DNA of 5,434 bases from Thermoleophilaceae bacterium (GTDB lineage Bacteria; Actinomycetota; Thermoleophilia; Solirubrobacterales; Thermoleophilaceae): the NCBI GenBank assembly GCA_013695885.1, contig JACCZP010000108.1, forward strand, positions 1-5,434, given 5' to 3'. The notes under the pieces were generated by a model, which was not told where the DNA came from, ran no database searches, and worked only from the letters and a program-made list of their open reading frames with translations. The position numbers and the translations under genes are program-made. Each line of letters opens with the position of its first letter. Position 1 is the stretch's first letter. This document shows, piece after piece, positions 4,811-5,434 of the stretch.

Positions 4811-5434
4811 CTACGCCGACGGAGAGCGGTACACGGCGCCCTCGCGAGCCATCTCCACCGGGCCACCGAACGCCGCCTGCGCCTCGGCCTTCGCCCACAG
4901 CGGATCGAGCTCGTCGGAGAGGTGGGTGATCACCAGGCGCCGGACGTCCGCCGCGCGGCCGTGCTCGCCTGCCTCTCGAGGCGTCATGTGACCGCGCTTG
5001 CCGCTGCGCTCGGGTCGGGGCAGAGTGGCCTCGGACAGAAGCAGGTCGGCGCCGCGGGCGAACTCGACCAGCTCGTCGCTCGGGCCCGAGTCCGCGCCGA
5101 ACACGAAGCGCGCCGGCGACTCGCTCGACTCGACGCCGATCGCGAAGGTCTCGGTGAAGTGCGGCACCTCGATGAACGAGAACCGCAGCGGGCCGACCTC
5201 CGGGCGCGAGGCCCGCTCGTACTCCTCGAGCAGGAACGCCCTTTCGATCAGCTCCTCGCTTCCCCAGGCCCCGACCACCCGGCGGAAGGTCTCCCCCGCA
5301 CCTTGCGGAGCGATCAGGCGCGGGCGGGCCGGCGAGTCCGTGCCGGGCCACCGATCCACGGGCACCGGCTGCTGGCGCGGGGCGAACGTGAGCGCGTAGG
5401 AGTAGGGGACGAGGTCGAGGAAGTGGTCGGCGTG
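4811..5434 (-). CDS. MBL-fold metallo-hydrolase, RNase Z-like (N-terminus outside window)
   Basis: The frame is open to the right edge, and the first visible residues are HADHFLDLVPY. This is the second half of the HxHxDH metal motif that opens the active site of metallo-beta-lactamase-fold hydrolases. Further on come FVFGADSGPSDELVEFARGA (the Asp that bridges the two zinc ions), DLLLSEATLP, GHMTPREAGEHGR (as in tRNase Z-like and related phosphodiesterase-like enzymes) and VITHLSD with the last metal-binding His. The end, FGGPVEMAREGAVY, is the usual final strand. 207 residues are visible of probably 250-260; about 50, including the first two His, are missing. The true substrate (tRNA 3' ends, cyclic nucleotide or other) cannot be decided. 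A start at the GTG at 5365 would remove the metal motif and is rejected. The stop is TAG, 86 bases before hsp20. Confidence 0.85.
   Translation of the reverse strand, partial: HADHFLDLVPYSYALTFAPRQQPVPVDRWPGTDSPARPRLIAPQGAGETFRRVVGAWGSEELIERAFLLEEYERASRPEVGPLRFSFIEVPHFTETFAIGVESSESPARFVFGADSGPSDELVEFARGADLLLSEATLPRPERSGKRGHMTPREAGEHGRAADVRRLVITHLSDELDPLWAKAEAQAAFGGPVEMAREGAVYRSPSA

Noticed and set aside
4725..5351. In-frame upstream extension of hsp20 to a 370-residue protein.
   Set aside because: The extension overlaps the MBL-fold gene in another frame, is low-complexity Arg/Gly/Ala, and would not fit the small heat-shock family. The ATG at 4724 begins a normal N-terminal arm.
1..5434. CRISPR array, tRNA or rRNA genes, insertion sequence ends, integrase or toxin-antitoxin pair.
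   Set aside because: No regularly spaced repeats, no cloverleaf-like segment, no transposase or recombinase motif and no second partner gene beside the DUF559 remnant were seen.

Overview
The window is GC-rich bacterial chromosomal DNA with tightly packed genes. The protein families (a dimeric-type glycyl-tRNA synthetase end, LonA, a class A-like small heat-shock protein, a small FMN-type split-barrel protein) and the DUF559-type remnant suggest a high-GC actinobacterium, perhaps of the class Thermoleophilia. That placement rests on family resemblance and base composition only.

Layout from left to right. The plus strand begins with the last 49 codons of glycyl-tRNA synthetase (1-152). A stretch of about 540 bases without an intact gene follows. 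It holds debris: a short acyl-CoA synthetase-like fragment (+), a short fragment of an MHS/MFS-type transporter (-), and the C-terminal third of a DUF559 (PD-(D/E)XK nuclease-like) protein (+), abutting almost base to base. Everything to the right is on the minus strand: a pyridoxamine-phosphate-oxidase-like split-barrel protein (695-1111), a 145-residue membrane-anchored protein of unknown function (1265-1702), the ATP-dependent protease Lon (1786-4242), an Hsp20 small heat-shock protein (4239-4724), and an MBL-fold hydrolase (4811-5434) whose N-terminus lies beyond the window.

The functional core is the hsp20-lon pair. The two genes overlap by four bases (GTGA), with the lon ribosome-binding site inside the last codons of hsp20, so the holdase and the protease should be made together. 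This fits a proteostasis unit in which the small Hsp holds unfolded proteins and Lon degrades them. A hairpin after the MBL gene, an imperfect inverted repeat and a TANNNT box seven bases before the hsp20 ATG suggest that the pair has its own promoter and possibly a leaderless mRNA. The membrane protein downstream of lon has its own good Shine-Dalgarno and a possible promoter, and is followed by a perfect 28-base palindrome that probably terminates transcription.

I did not find convincing evidence of a new defence or mobile system. The points most worth a second look are the three-part pseudogene mosaic, the coupled hsp20-lon operon with its possible operator, and the uncharacterised membrane protein with an internal repeat.
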